Both the position numbers and the translations under genes were made by a program. DNA of 64,000 nt, taken from positions 477,035,657-477,099,656 of the forward strand of contig NC_081412.1 of assembly GCF_030272615.1 (NCBI RefSeq), written 5' to 3'. Under the pieces are notes generated by a model. That model made no database searches. It was given only the letters and a program-made list of their open reading frames with translations, and was not told the origin of the DNA. This stretch comes from Cryptomeria japonica. Lineage: Eukaryota > Streptophyta > Pinopsida > Cupressales > Cupressaceae. Every line of letters begins with the position of its first letter. Position 1 is the stretch's first letter. This document shows positions 34,657-45,676 of the stretch, in pieces.

Positions 34657-36142
34657 TGTAGACGTATAAAAATGACCATATTCCTAAATGAATATTTTAT
34701 GTTCATTTATCTATTTAATTAAATCCAATTTAATTGAATAACCCACATTCCTCTATTTAATTAAGTAAATTACTCAATTAAATTCACTACGCCTCTTTTT
34801 ACCATTTAATAGAATAAATCATTTTATTCAATTAAATCCCCTATCCAATTTTTAATTAAATTCAAATTTAATTAAAATAGTTATCCTAAATTGAATAAAT
34901 CTAATTTATTTAATTTCCCCAATTGCAACCAAATTGAATTAAATTCATTTTATTCAATTAAATCCTATTATCCCTTCATCCACTTGCAAAATACTACATC
35001 TCCCACTTGCATCCTAACCCTCTTCCTAATTTCTTCTAGAATCCATCTAATCCTAATCAATTAACCCAAACCCATTCATTATCCCCTTTCCCTAAATTTG
35101 AGGAGGTCACTTCTCAAAATTGGAGTAAAGTCTTCTAAAAGCATTAAAGCCTTTATCCATTCAACAAGCTAACTTGTTGAATACCCCCAAATTTGGAAGG
35201 ACTCTTACAAATTTGTCCCCAAAGTCTTCATAACCATTAATGGTTAACTCAACCCTCTAGCATGGTTAAAAAATTTCCCTAAACTCAACCTCCATGTAAC
35301 CCAAGGGTTTCATCAAGCATTTATTGCTTTGACCATGGTTATCCTTAATCCTTTGCACAAGAGTTTATCCTTTGGGTAAAACCTTTATCCAATGGGTAAT
35401 CCTAACTTAACCATAACCCTTACCCCTAAGATAACCATGAGGTCTTCTCAAGCATTTAATGCTTCCTACCTCTCTTCTCAACCCAATCTTATGTTGACAT
35501 TTGTCACCATTTCATTGGTGCCAATTGCAAACTTGGATTCCCAACTTTCAAACTTAGCCCTTGATTAACTCCTTCAATCCTAACCATCCATTGCCCTATT
35601 TTGGCTATAAATAGAGCTCTCATTCCTCCATTTTCATATATCCAAGTATTTAGAATCACACTTATACTAAAATCCATCCAAGCTTTAATATATCATTTTA
35701 TGCTCATCATTTACCTTCTCTTTTCAATAGGAATTAATCTAAATATGCATATTTAGAGTATTTTCCTTATCATTTAGTTTAATCATAAACTAACATAGCA
35801 TGCTAGGATAGTCTTGTTACTAATCTTGTCATCTTATAAACTAGTTTATTGCATTTATAGGATCATGCATAGCTTAGGATGCATTTCATCTTAAAATCAA
35901 CCAAAGCATCCCTTGTTCTTGCATTTGTCATCCCTAAACCATTTTTCTCAGTGATCTGAGAGCAAAAACATTGGTTTGAGGGACCTTGTAAGATAGAGAA
36001 CCATGGAACCATCCTTCGGAAGTTGAGTCATCCTTCATGACTCCATAGCTTGCACCAAGAAGTCCTATGGGTGTGTGAGCAAGGCTCCTAAGACTCTGTT
36101 TTCCACATATTGAGTTCTAATGACCCACTTTTCCCGCATACA
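34657..36142 (+). repeat. Element B 5' LTR
   Basis: TGTAGACGTATAAAA to CCCGCATACA, 1486 bp. TTAATTAAAT-rich at its start, one palindrome ACCATTAATGGT (35233), TATA box at 35605. It is 7 bp longer than the 3' copy because of one indel near 35901. Confidence 0.95.
35605..35614 (+). promoter_or_regulatory. TATA box, B 5' LTR
   Basis: CTATAAATAG followed by AGCTC, conserved in the 3' LTR (53878) and in the family A LTR (9098). It is the likely start of the sense transcript. Confidence 0.75.
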
Positions 36143-36146
36143 TTTA

Positions 36147-36166
36147 TGGCGCGCACCATGGGGCCC
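36147..36166 (+). other. Candidate primer-binding site (B)
   Basis: TGGCGCGCACCATGGGGCCC begins four bases after the LTR. The TGG start and position are as expected. It differs from the family A site, so A and B probably use different tRNAs; I do not name the tRNA. Confidence 0.65.
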
Positions 36167-36229
36167 GACCCCTATATCAAATCGGTTTTTAAATTTAACC
36201 TCTTTTGCAGGTACATGGGAAACAGAAAT

Positions 36230-36508
36230 CAGCGTGTGGGAAGCATTCCCTAGTGCATCTGGTTAACAGCCTAGCGCATCTTGCTTACTGTTCAGCGCGT
36301 TGGGTCCATCATATAGCGCATGAAGCCTTTAAATTAGTGCATCATCCCACTAATATTTTCCTGTAGGTCTCGGAGCGGGAGAAAAATAGCGCGGCGCATT
36401 CGGAAACCAGTTTAGTTCTTTTAAAAAATAGCTTAGCACATCGGGTTTGTTTGATAGCGCATCTCGCCCATTCTGTAGCACGTACAGTTTGTCCTGTAGC
36501 GCATCACC
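36230..36508 (+). repeat. Phased motif array 1 in the sense leader, family B type
   Basis: Cores TAGCGCATC or variants start at 36230, 36251, 36272, 36293, 36314 and 36335 (exactly 21 bp), then, after irregular units near 36387, at 36434, 36455, 36476 and 36497 (again 21 bp). Spacers do not match each other. The array starts less than 90 bp after the LTR. Confidence 0.88.
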
Positions 36509-36735
36509 GACAGAAAACAAAATAAAATAAAATTGTAACCGAACTTAAAAGTTAGACTTGTAGAAGTCCACCAGATCCAAAATCTTTCTAACTATTTTGA
36601 GTTGATGTTTTGTGGAATTTCTAACATCTTATTACAGGGATGAGCTTAGTTATTTTTAGAGTTATACATAGTTTAGATTTTTACTAACTTAGTTAAGTTA
36701 GTTAAAATTTTAAAAAAAATTAACTCTTGTTAAAT

Positions 36736-39400
36736 AAAATCGAAATCACCTTATTTGGGCTGTAAAACGAACCACAACAACATTTTTTCTTGCTTTTCTA
36801 CGAGAGAAAATTCTCAATTTGGATTATAAAGAGAACAAGACAATCTTTCTTTTTGCAAAGATAGCTTTAAAAAGAACTTCACCATCCTTTGGTGCATAAA
36901 AGGATTCACTTCATTTTTGCAAAGTAAAGAAATCACACTTGTCCTATTTTGTTCAAAATAATGAAGGAAGTTCTTCCCCTTTTCCGATTTTCTTTTGTTG
37001 ACCACATCGAAGTTTTGCTTTGTTGACCAGGTTCTTTTGCTAGATTACATAATCATTGCTTTGAGGAAATAAAAGGAACACCATGCTTGTTGGAGCAACA
37101 TCTCCAAGTAGAAGTTAGCAAATCATTGACTTGAAAGGTAAAAAGAACTTTGTTTGCCTTGTCTCGAAAGTGGAAGGTATATGCTCTCCCCTTAACTAGG
37201 TGACCAAAAAGCCAAACCACTCTTACGCTTTCAATATTTCAAGCAATAAATCCTTTAGCAAGCCTACCTTCCCGAGGAGTTGAAATCAACTCTTAAAGCC
37301 ATTTATGGCCGGTGTGAAGGGAACGACCTAAGTGGGAAATGACTTTGACGCCAAGTGTTCCAACCCACTATAATCAAAAGTGAAAAGTGACGAAAGTCCA
37401 TTTCAACGTTTGTGCGTAGTGATTAGCCTTCCCCCAGTATCCTTGAGATACGTAAAGCCTTTGTTCTAAAGGTTGGGAAGCCTCTTGAGGGAGTTTATCA
37501 CTGACGACTGAACAGGAAGCCTGATTACGAATCATAGAAATAGAAACCTTGAGCCAAGTCAGTAACCAGACATTTGTAATATCATAGTGCAAGGGTGGGG
37601 AAGAATCCACCCCCAAGATCGCTCACCATATATCTCCCAAGATAACTACTCAATTGTGAAGCAATTCACTTTGAGTTAAATTCTGGCAAAAGGCAAAAAA
37701 ATGGGCGCCCCCTAGGGGGTGACATGGCTATTTGAGCTAACGGAGTATCGAGACTAGTGGGCTATGATATTACTTATGACCTTTGAATAAAGAGTCTTCT
37801 TGAAGTGTATTATTTGTATCCAAACCTATTAAAACATTGGGGATTTGAACACATCCTCGCAGAACATACACTTTTTGTTAGATTAAGCAAGATGGTTGTC
37901 TCTTTGGTGCTATGTTTGCATTTATTACTTCAGAAAATCATCCATCAAAACTGAAAAAACTCATAACAAAAATCCAAAAATTGCAAAAGAACAACCAAAG
38001 GAAAATATCAGGACAGTCTAGCACGTGAGAGCAACCTCTTAGCGCGTGTGGTACATTTTTTTAGCACTGTAAAATTGAAATCACCTTATTTGGGCTGTAA
38101 AACGAACCACAACAACAATTTTTCTTGCTTTTCTAGGAGAGAAAACTCTCAATTTGGACTATAAAAAGAACAAGACTACCTTTCTTTTTGCAAAGATAGC
38201 TTTAAAAATAACTTCACCATCCTTTGGTGCATAAAAGGATTCACTTCATTTTTGCAAAGTAAAAGAATCACACTTGTCCTATTTTGTTCAAGATAAAGAG
38301 GGATGTTCTTCCCCTTTTCCGATTTTCTTTTGTTGACCACATCGAAGTTTTGCTTTGTTGACCAGGTTCTTTTGCTAGATTAGATAATCATTTCTTTGAG
38401 GAAATAAAAGGAACACCATGCTTGTTGGAGCAACATCTCCAAGTAGAAGTTAGCAAATCATTGACTTGAAAGGTAAAAAGAACTTTGTTTGCCTTGTCTC
38501 GAAAGTGGAAGGTATATGCTCTCCCCTTAACTGGGTGACCAAAAAGCCAAACCACTCTTACGCTTTCAATATTTCAAGCAATAAATCCTTTAGCAGGTCT
38601 ACCTTCCCGAGGAGTTGAAATCAACTCTTAAAGCCATTTATGGCCGGTGTGAAGGGAACGACCTAAGTGGGAAACGACTTTGATGCCAAGTGTTCCAACC
38701 CACTATAATCAAAAGTGGAAAGTGACAAAAGTCCTTTTCAATGGTTGCACGCAGCGATTAGCCTTCCCCCAATATCCTTGAGATACGTAAAGCCTTTGTT
38801 CTAAAGGTTGGGAAGCCTCCTGAGGGAATTTATCACTGACGGCCGAACAAGAAGCCTGATTACGAACCTTAGAAATAGCAACCTTGAGCCGAGTCAGTAA
38901 CCAGACATTTGTAATATCATAGTGCAAGGGTGGGGAAGAATCCGCCCCCAAGATCGCTCACCATATATATCCCAAGATAACTACTCAATTGTGAAGCAAT
39001 TCACTTTGAGTTAATTTCTGGCAAAAGGCAAAAAAATGGGCACCCCGTAGGGGGTGACATGGTTGTTTGAGTTGACGGAGTATCGAGACTAGTGGGCTAT
39101 GATATTACTTATGACCTTTGAATAAAGAGTCTTCTGGAAGTGTATTATTTGTATCCAAACCTATTAAAGCATTGGGGATTTGAACACATCCTCGTAGAAC
39201 ATACACTTTTTGTTAGATTAAGCAAGATGGTTGTCTCTCTGGTGCTATGTTTGTATTTATTACTTCAGAAAATCATCCATCAAAACTGAAAAACTCATAA
39301 CAAAAATTCAAAAATTGCAAAAAACCAACCAAAGAAAAATATCAGGACAGTCTAGCATGTGAGAGCAACCTCTTAGCATGTGTGGTACATTTTTTAGCAC
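36736..39400 (+). repeat. Tandem duplication of 1335 bp in the B leader
   Basis: Copy 1 is 36736-38070 and copy 2 38071 to about 39400; both begin at AAAAT(C/T)GAAATCACC and are nearly identical. Each has the hairpin TGTTGGAGCAACA (37088 and 38423) and ends with motif-array units (TAGCACGTG, TAGCGCGTG). Copies differ by scattered substitutions, so the event is not very recent. Family A has one such leader unit. No protein is encoded; matching minus-strand ORFs in the two copies are by-products. Confidence 0.9.
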
Positions 39401-39730
39401 ATCAGAATGTCAAGTTAGCGTTTCTAGTTGAAACAGTAGCATTCTACCAAAATTCCAAAATAGTATTAAATAGTTAGCGCATCCAAAAAATAGCCTAGCG
39501 CATTGAAACATCAGCTTAGCGCGTAGGAGTCAAACAATAGCGCGTAAGGTTTAAAAGTTAGTGCGTAGCAGGCCCATATTAGCGCATAACTTTTTGAGAA
39601 AAACAAAAAACCAGATAAGCAATCTAAAATAGTTAGCACATAGCCGGGGGTAGCTTAGCATGTGTGGTCTTTCCCTTAGCACGTTGAAAACTTTCTATAG
39701 CGCATCCCGTCTTTGTTTTAGCGCGTGACC
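39353..39730 (+). repeat. Phased motif array 2 in the sense leader, family B type
   Basis: TAGCGCATN-type cores start at 39353, 39374, 39395, 39416 and 39437, then 39475, 39496, 39517, 39538, 39559 and 39580, then 39656, 39677, 39698 and 39719; within each run the step is exactly 21 bp. Variants are mostly C-to-T or G-to-A. It overlaps the end of leader copy 2, so the leader duplication separated one ancestral array into two or three parts. Confidence 0.88.
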
Positions 39731-40191
39731 AAACCCAGAAAAATAGGGGGCAAAACAGTGAAGAATTTTGAAAAACTTAGAAGACATTTTTGGAAACCTC
39801 TTTTCATCAGCTTCGTTTTTCATCAAACCAGAGTATCAAAAACAGAGCTTTAAAAACTATTCCTTGAGAAAAATTTGTGTCAAACAAAATTTGTAAAAAT
39901 CCAAAACTGGTTGCACGATAAAACATATCTATCCTATCAAAATCAGGAAACATCATCGCAAGTGACGAATAGGTCCTTTATTATCTCACGGATTATATCT
40001 CAAAAACACTTGTTTAAAACCTCAGGTTGTCAAATCAAGTTTCCATATCAGGAGACTTTATTCATATCATTTGACACACTTTGTCATGAGGGGGCATCTA
40101 AACCTTCACTTTGATAAAGTAAAACTTGAATTTTCAAAGAAAGATCAACTGAATCCAAAACAATTCAAAGGAAACCATTGATCACTTATGC

Positions 40192-40578
40192 ATGACTAAT
40201 CCCCATATTCTGAGAAGAAAGAATATTTATCGTAACACCACATTGAAGAAACAACAACCAAGTTTTTCCAAATTTGTCAAAAGAAACAAATTTTTATACA
40301 TCAATCATCAACTCTTCAAATCTCATCCAACATTCCTTCATCACGTCAAACTTTATATCCAAAACAAATCCAATGAATTTGACAAAGAGCCTTTGAAGAC
40401 TAGAGCATATTGTCAAAAATCCGCATTCAGTCAAATCATAAACCGTGGAGGAAAGATCAATCCAGCATTCTTTCCCGATGAGTGCATCACTTACAACACA
40501 CCCCGATTTGAACCACCAACCCCGGAACAACATATTGAAGGGGATTTCGTCCCCTTTGTCACAGAAAGCTTCTACTAA
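40192..40578 (+). CDS. Gag-upstream ORF, 128 codons (B)
   Basis: An intact ORF from ATG 40192 to TAA 40576-40578, Lys/Arg-rich at the start (HILRRKNIYRNTTLKKQQ). The next ATG (40580, MHVTHSQQ) lies one base after its stop, in the +1 frame, and opens the main gag frame. A2 has the matching start (11485) but a shortened ORF. It may be a separate small protein, the true Gag N-terminus joined by frameshift, or an exon. No known domain. Confidence 0.55.
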   Translation: MTNPHILRRKNIYRNTTLKKQQPSFSKFVKRNKFLYINHQLFKSHPTFLHHVKLYIQNKSNEFDKEPLKTRAYCQKSAFSQIINRGGKINPAFFPDECITYNTPRFEPPTPEQHIEGDFVPFVTESFY

Positions 40579-40579
40579 A

Positions 40580-42409
40580 ATGCATGTTACTCACTCTCAA
40601 CAAAACAAACAAAGCGAGGCACAAGAAGAATCCAGTATGAATCGGAGGTTATCAAATCCTTTTGAAGGTCCACATCTAGACGATACTGAAATTTTTGAAG
40701 AACTTCTTTAGGAATGCCAAGAAAGTGCTTCATTCCAAAAACTTGTGGAAAGACTCATGGAAAATGACAAGGAAAAATACTTGCTCATGCTCACAAGCAA
40801 AGGGGTCAAACTCCCTGAAGACTTTGACAAAGAAATGTTTAGGACGAGACCTCAACATTATGAATATCAAGAACGACAACGAGAAGGGGAAGCACGCGAC
40901 CCTGAACAAGATATTCTTGAACAAAACATACCAAAACAACATACACCAGGGCAAAACATCCCTGAGCAACATATCCCCGAGAAAAACATACCGTTCCATA
41001 CACCATTTCAACCAAGGATTAATGCAAGGGAAGAACTCTTCCCCCGGAAAAACAATGTGCCTTTGGTTGCCCTTACTCAAAAAATGCAAATGTTACAAAG
41101 ACAAATGCAAGACATGCAACAAGGGACGACAGTACAGTACTCATTAAACAAAATTTTTCCTTATCCCTTTGACAGAAGATTGCACATGATCCCTTTTCCT
41201 CCACACTCAGACATGCCTAAATTTGACAAGTACGATGGGAAAAGCAATCCCCGTGATCACATCAGATAATTTTGTACCATGAGTCTTGAATTTGCTCATG
41301 ATGACACCCATCTGATGAGGTTGTTTCCAAGAAGCTTGGGAGGACAAACAATGGAATGGTTATCCAAAATCACACCTCCTATCAGATCATTTGATGAATT
41401 GGTCAATAAATTCATAACACAATATTCCTATAACATTCAACATGCTATAACCATGCTAGACATCCGCAACACCAAACAGAAAAACAATGAAACATTCATG
41501 ATATTCCTTCAACGTTGGCGACGTATGGTTTCACGATATCCTTGAGATATTCCTGAAAAGGAGAAAATGGAAATTTTCATCGACAACTTGAATGGTGAGA
41601 TGAGCTATAGGCTCAAACTCCAATGTATATCGTCTTTCGCTAAACTGATTGAAAATGCCATCCAAGTAGAAGAAGCATGTGTCAAAAAGGGAACGCTCAA
41701 ATTCTTCAAACAAGGAACAATTTCATCAAACTACAATAACCAAAACAACAACTTAGATAAATCTAGATTCGGGACTCGAAACAAAAATGAAGGTGGTAAT
41801 GAATCATCTGATCCAAAATCTAAGCAACCAGTGCTCGCATTATCAGGAAATCCTCAAGCTACAAAGAATCCTAAAGGTGCTAACCTAGACGCTAACATAT
41901 ATGCACCAAATACCAGTCACGGTCAACCTAACACAAACAACACCAACGATACTCAAAACAAAACCACCAATCGAAGACCTAATAATAATTCACGAGATGG
42001 CACCTACAATTTCCAAAAACATGTCTTCACACCACTGGGACAATCACTGGAGTCAGCATTCAAAGAACTCCTGGCAAACAAGATTATCTCTTTGCCCGAA
42101 ATCAATAACTATGAACCCCAAATCAAACCACCTTGGTGGAATGACTCACACTTTTGTGATTTTCATCGCAACAAAGGTCATCGAACAAACGATTGCATAA
42201 GATTGAAAAACATTGTTCAAGACATGATTGATCGAGGTGATTTAATGGTGGATGTCTCAAAACAAATGGTGACCATGAAGCCTTTAAAAATCCTCTTCCT
42301 AACTACAACAAAGATGGAGCTTCAACCTCGCACGATACACGTGGGGCTCGTATCAATCACATCTACAATAACACCATCAATCACGTATCAGCTGAAGACA
42401 ATCATGTAA
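40580..42409 (+). pseudogene. gag: Gag (B): capsid core and zinc site
   Basis: A single frame with stops at 40709 (Gln position), 41267 (Gln) and 41543 (Arg). The retrotransposon gag domain covers about 41215-41545: MPKFDKYDGKSNPRDHIR, LFPRSLGGQTMEWLSKI, FITQYSYNIQHAITMLDI, FMIFLQRWRRMVSRYP. Before it lies a Gln/Pro-rich repeat (EQNIP, EQHIP, EKNIP). A zinc site C-x2-H-x4-H-x4-C (CDFHRNKGHRTNDC, about 42153-42194) and LKNIVQDMIDRGDL follow. The frame shifts near 42250-42400 before protease. It would form the virus-like particle. Confidence 0.85.
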
Positions 42410-42480
42410 ATGTCATCACAATTCGAGACCAACATAATCAGGAATCTTTCAATGTAACAACCAGAGCTCAGAAATATGTC

Positions 42481-43140
42481 TTGAAGGGCCACACAACAAC
42501 GACAACCACTACACCAAAAATCCAATATGATTTAGTAAGCCAACTACGCAAAACTCCTGCTCAAATATGTATACTAGAATTGCTGAAACTGTCACCAAAA
42601 CACAAAGATATATTGGAACAAGCGCTGTTGGAAACCAATGTACCTCAAGATCTAGATGTTGACAAATTCCAAGCCATGGTCACTCATATGACAGGGCCTC
42701 ATAATCTCACCTTCTCAAAGCATGATAATACTTCCTTAAGTCATCCGCATAACACTCCCCTCCATATTGAAGTCATTGTTTATAAACACCGAGTAAAAAG
42801 AGTATTGATAGATGGAGGAGCTGGACTTAATATATGTACCTTAAAACTTATCCATACATTAGGCTTCTCAGAGGAGTCTATTGATCCACATAAAAAGATT
42901 ACCATAAAAGCATATGATGATGAGGAAAGGTCATCTAAAGGAACCGTGATGTTACCCATTCAAGTTGGACCAGTGCAAAAAGATACTATGTGTCAGGTCT
43001 TAGACATAGACCTCACATACAATATTTTATTAGGTCGACCCTAGATACATCAAATGCAAGCAGTGCCTTCTACGTATCACCAGTGTGTCAAATTTCCCTA
43101 TAACGGACAAGAAATTTCTATATCAGCTGATCACAATCCA
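42481..43140 (+). pseudogene. Aspartic protease segment of pol (B)
   Basis: Open to 43044, where the Trp of the LLGRPW motif has become TAG; similarity continues (IHQMQAVP). The active-site motif is RVLIDGGAGLNICTL (about 42802-42846), the retropepsin catalytic Asp. KITIKAYDDEERSSKGTVML matches A2 closely. The role is maturation of Gag-Pol. Confidence 0.82.
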
Positions 43141-43189
43141 TTTCAACATTGTAATGTAATGGGGGCAATCTAGGACAGTTTGGTTCTTC

Positions 43190-44814
43190 ATAATAGGGAA
43201 AAACAAAATTCCTCAACATCAGATCTACATAAGGCAAAATCCGAATCATTGCCTGGAGATTTCAAGCAGAAAATGCAAACAGAGAACAAGGCATGGGGGA
43301 ATACTCTTTGGAACCCATGTGTTTGGCCAACATACCAACATCACCTAGATCTCATGGATTACCCACAACATCAACACATCAGGTAACTAAGCCCATCACC
43401 AAAATTGATGGTACCTTCATCCAACTAGGCACTCTAGCACATGAATCAGAGGAAAAGGATATCCTTAGCTCGTTATACAAAGATGAGGAAGAAGATAACA
43501 GAGCAGCTGCTCTGGACATAGTTCTACCAACACACCTATATGGAAAGGGCTACTTAATCATACAACAAATGGGATATGATGGTAAAGGACCTATTGGAAA
43601 ATGCAAAGGAGTCACTAAACCAATAGACCTTCCTTCACAGCTTAGTAGAGACAAAACAGGATTGGGCTGTAAACTCACTTTCCTACTAGGAAAGATACCA
43701 CGCATAAATCTAAAACCTCAATGGAAAGCAAAGAAGAATCCTGGCAGGAAGCACTATTTGAGTTAGTGGCAACAATCTGCAAGGACCGTAAACATAAAGA
43801 ACAAAAGCAACATCAGAAGAAACTCCTCAATCACAAGAAGGCCATATCTGCAGCAGTAGCTCATATCCAAGCACCAATATCCAAAAAAGCAGAACTACCT
43901 CCTGATATCATTATTCCTCCCCAAGGAGGAATAGTATATGAGCAAATACAAAAGGTAGAAGCAGGATCCGACACAGAATCAGCGAAGACTATCAAACTGG
44001 TCTCAATTATCAAAGATCTCTTTTCACCATACAACATACTTGTTTATAGCACTGAAAAGATCTGGGATCATACCTCTGAGACTGATTCCAATGAATATGA
44101 ATGGGGTAGCTGCTCAAATGCTACTAGAGATACTGCTCACAATACTAGTTCCATATCCCTTTCTCAAGAAGAACATAACGCAGAAGATGGACTACTTCAA
44201 TTTGGACCACAGAATATCTATCACACCAAGGAAAGCGAGCAGAAACACTATGAACAAGTCTATACGGAGGATGATACCATTGAAGAACTCAAAGGAATCC
44301 TGCACTTTTTAGCACCCGAACCAATCACAATGAAACCTTTGTCTTGACACTTACAGTAGCAGAACTTGATCCACCAAATGATTCCTTACCACTTGTCTTC
44401 CCCGACCTCATTGACTGGGATGAACCCAAAATGCATGATATACCAATTTTCCTAGATGATGAATCTATTATCCACTACCTATGTACCATTAACTCGGAAA
44501 CAGGCTCTACTAGTAAACACGATAACAATGTCTGCAAACCAAGGGGTGCCAAGTCTCTCACTCGCAAAAATGAACCAAATAAAAGATTCAATGCTGAAAA
44601 CCAGTCAATGGCAGCTCTAGATCACAAAAAAGTAAAAATAAAGGATGCATTTGAGGGTGAAAACCTTTTTAAGGCACCTAAGGATGGGAGACTTGACACT
44701 CTTCTTGAACATTTTCATGAGCGATCATCAATATTGATTGAGCCCACTCAATCAATCAACATTGGTACTACGAAAGTAGCCAAAAACATACACCTGGCAG
44801 AATCTCTAAAATGA
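43190..44814 (+). pseudogene. Pol linker with G-patch (B)
   Basis: Three frames are needed (43293-43766, 43721-44347, 44344-44814), so at least two frameshifts are present. The G-patch-like part is GKGYLIIQQMGYDGKGPIG, then KGVTKPIDLPSQ and KTGLGC (about 43545-43670). The rest is acidic and poorly conserved, with EYEWGS near 44098 and ENLFKAPKDGRLDTLLEHF near 44660. The latter precedes RT, as it does in A2 (ENLSEVPEDGRCDI). G-patches are known in pol of this plant group; their role is unproven. Confidence 0.75.
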
Positions 44815-45676
44815 GGAGGAAAGATCGGCATTTATCATCTTTTTTAAAGAAAAGCAAATTAACTTTGCTTGGTCATACGCAGATATGCCCGGAATTGATC
44901 TACATTTAATCATGCATCACTTGTCCATCTCTCCAGAAGTTAAGCCAGTCAAGCAAAAACTACGAAAGATGAATCCACAGGTGGCACTCATAATCAAAGC
45001 TGAACTGAAGAAACTGTTAGATGTTAGATTCATTTGACCCATTGACTATGCAGAATGGATTTCCAACATAGTACTAGTATCAAAACCAAACGGCAGTATC
45101 AGAATCTGCACTGATTTCAGAGATGTCAACAAAGCCTGTCCAAAGGATGACTTTCCTTTACCCATTATCGACATAATAATAGACCTCACAACGGGCCATT
45201 CAATGCTCTCACTAATGGACGGTTTTTCAGGCTATAATAAAATAAAAATAGCCCCAAAGGATCAAGATAAAACAACGTTTACCTATCCTTGGGGAACGTA
45301 TTGTTGGAATGTTATGTGTTTTGGCTTAAAGAATGCAGGAGCTACTTATCAACCAGCAATGACAACAATCTTCCATGACATGATGCATACCTTCATGGAA
45401 GACTATGTGGATGAATTACTAGCTAAATCCTTCACTAGAGCAGAACACCTCAGCATCTTAACAAATATTTTTGATCGATTGGAAAAATTCCAGGTCCGGC
45501 TCAACCCTAAGAAGTGTGTCTTCGGGGTTACATCAGGCAAGTTACTAGGCTACATAGTCTTAGCTAAAGGTATTAAAGTGGATCCAGCAAAGGTACAAGC
45601 CATTATGGAGATGCCACCACCAAAGAATATCAGTCAGCTCAGATCTCTACAAGGACGACTCCAATCAATCAGGTGA
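44815..45676 (+). pseudogene. pol: Reverse transcriptase (B)
   Basis: Starts with INFAWSYADMPGIDLHLIMH (about 44855) and has PIDYAEWISNIV, ICTDFRDVNKACPKDDFPLP and LSLMDGFSGYNKI (about 45207). The active-site box reads YVDE (MEDYVDELLAKS, about 45405) instead of YVDD; A2 keeps YVDD. A stop at about 45036 replaces Arg and another follows LQSIR at 45674. Priming and copying would happen in the particle; the changed Asp suggests this copy is inactive. Confidence 0.85.

Noticed and set aside
36230-36508. Short repeats with unlike spacers, resembling a CRISPR array
   Set aside because: Cores are only about 9-10 bp, the repeat plus spacer is 21 bp, no cas genes exist, and the context is a plant retrotransposon leader.
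37374-38951. Two nearly identical 80-codon minus-strand ORFs (37374-37616, 38709-38951)
   Set aside because: They are in the two copies of the 1335-bp leader duplication, match no known family and lie in a non-coding leader.
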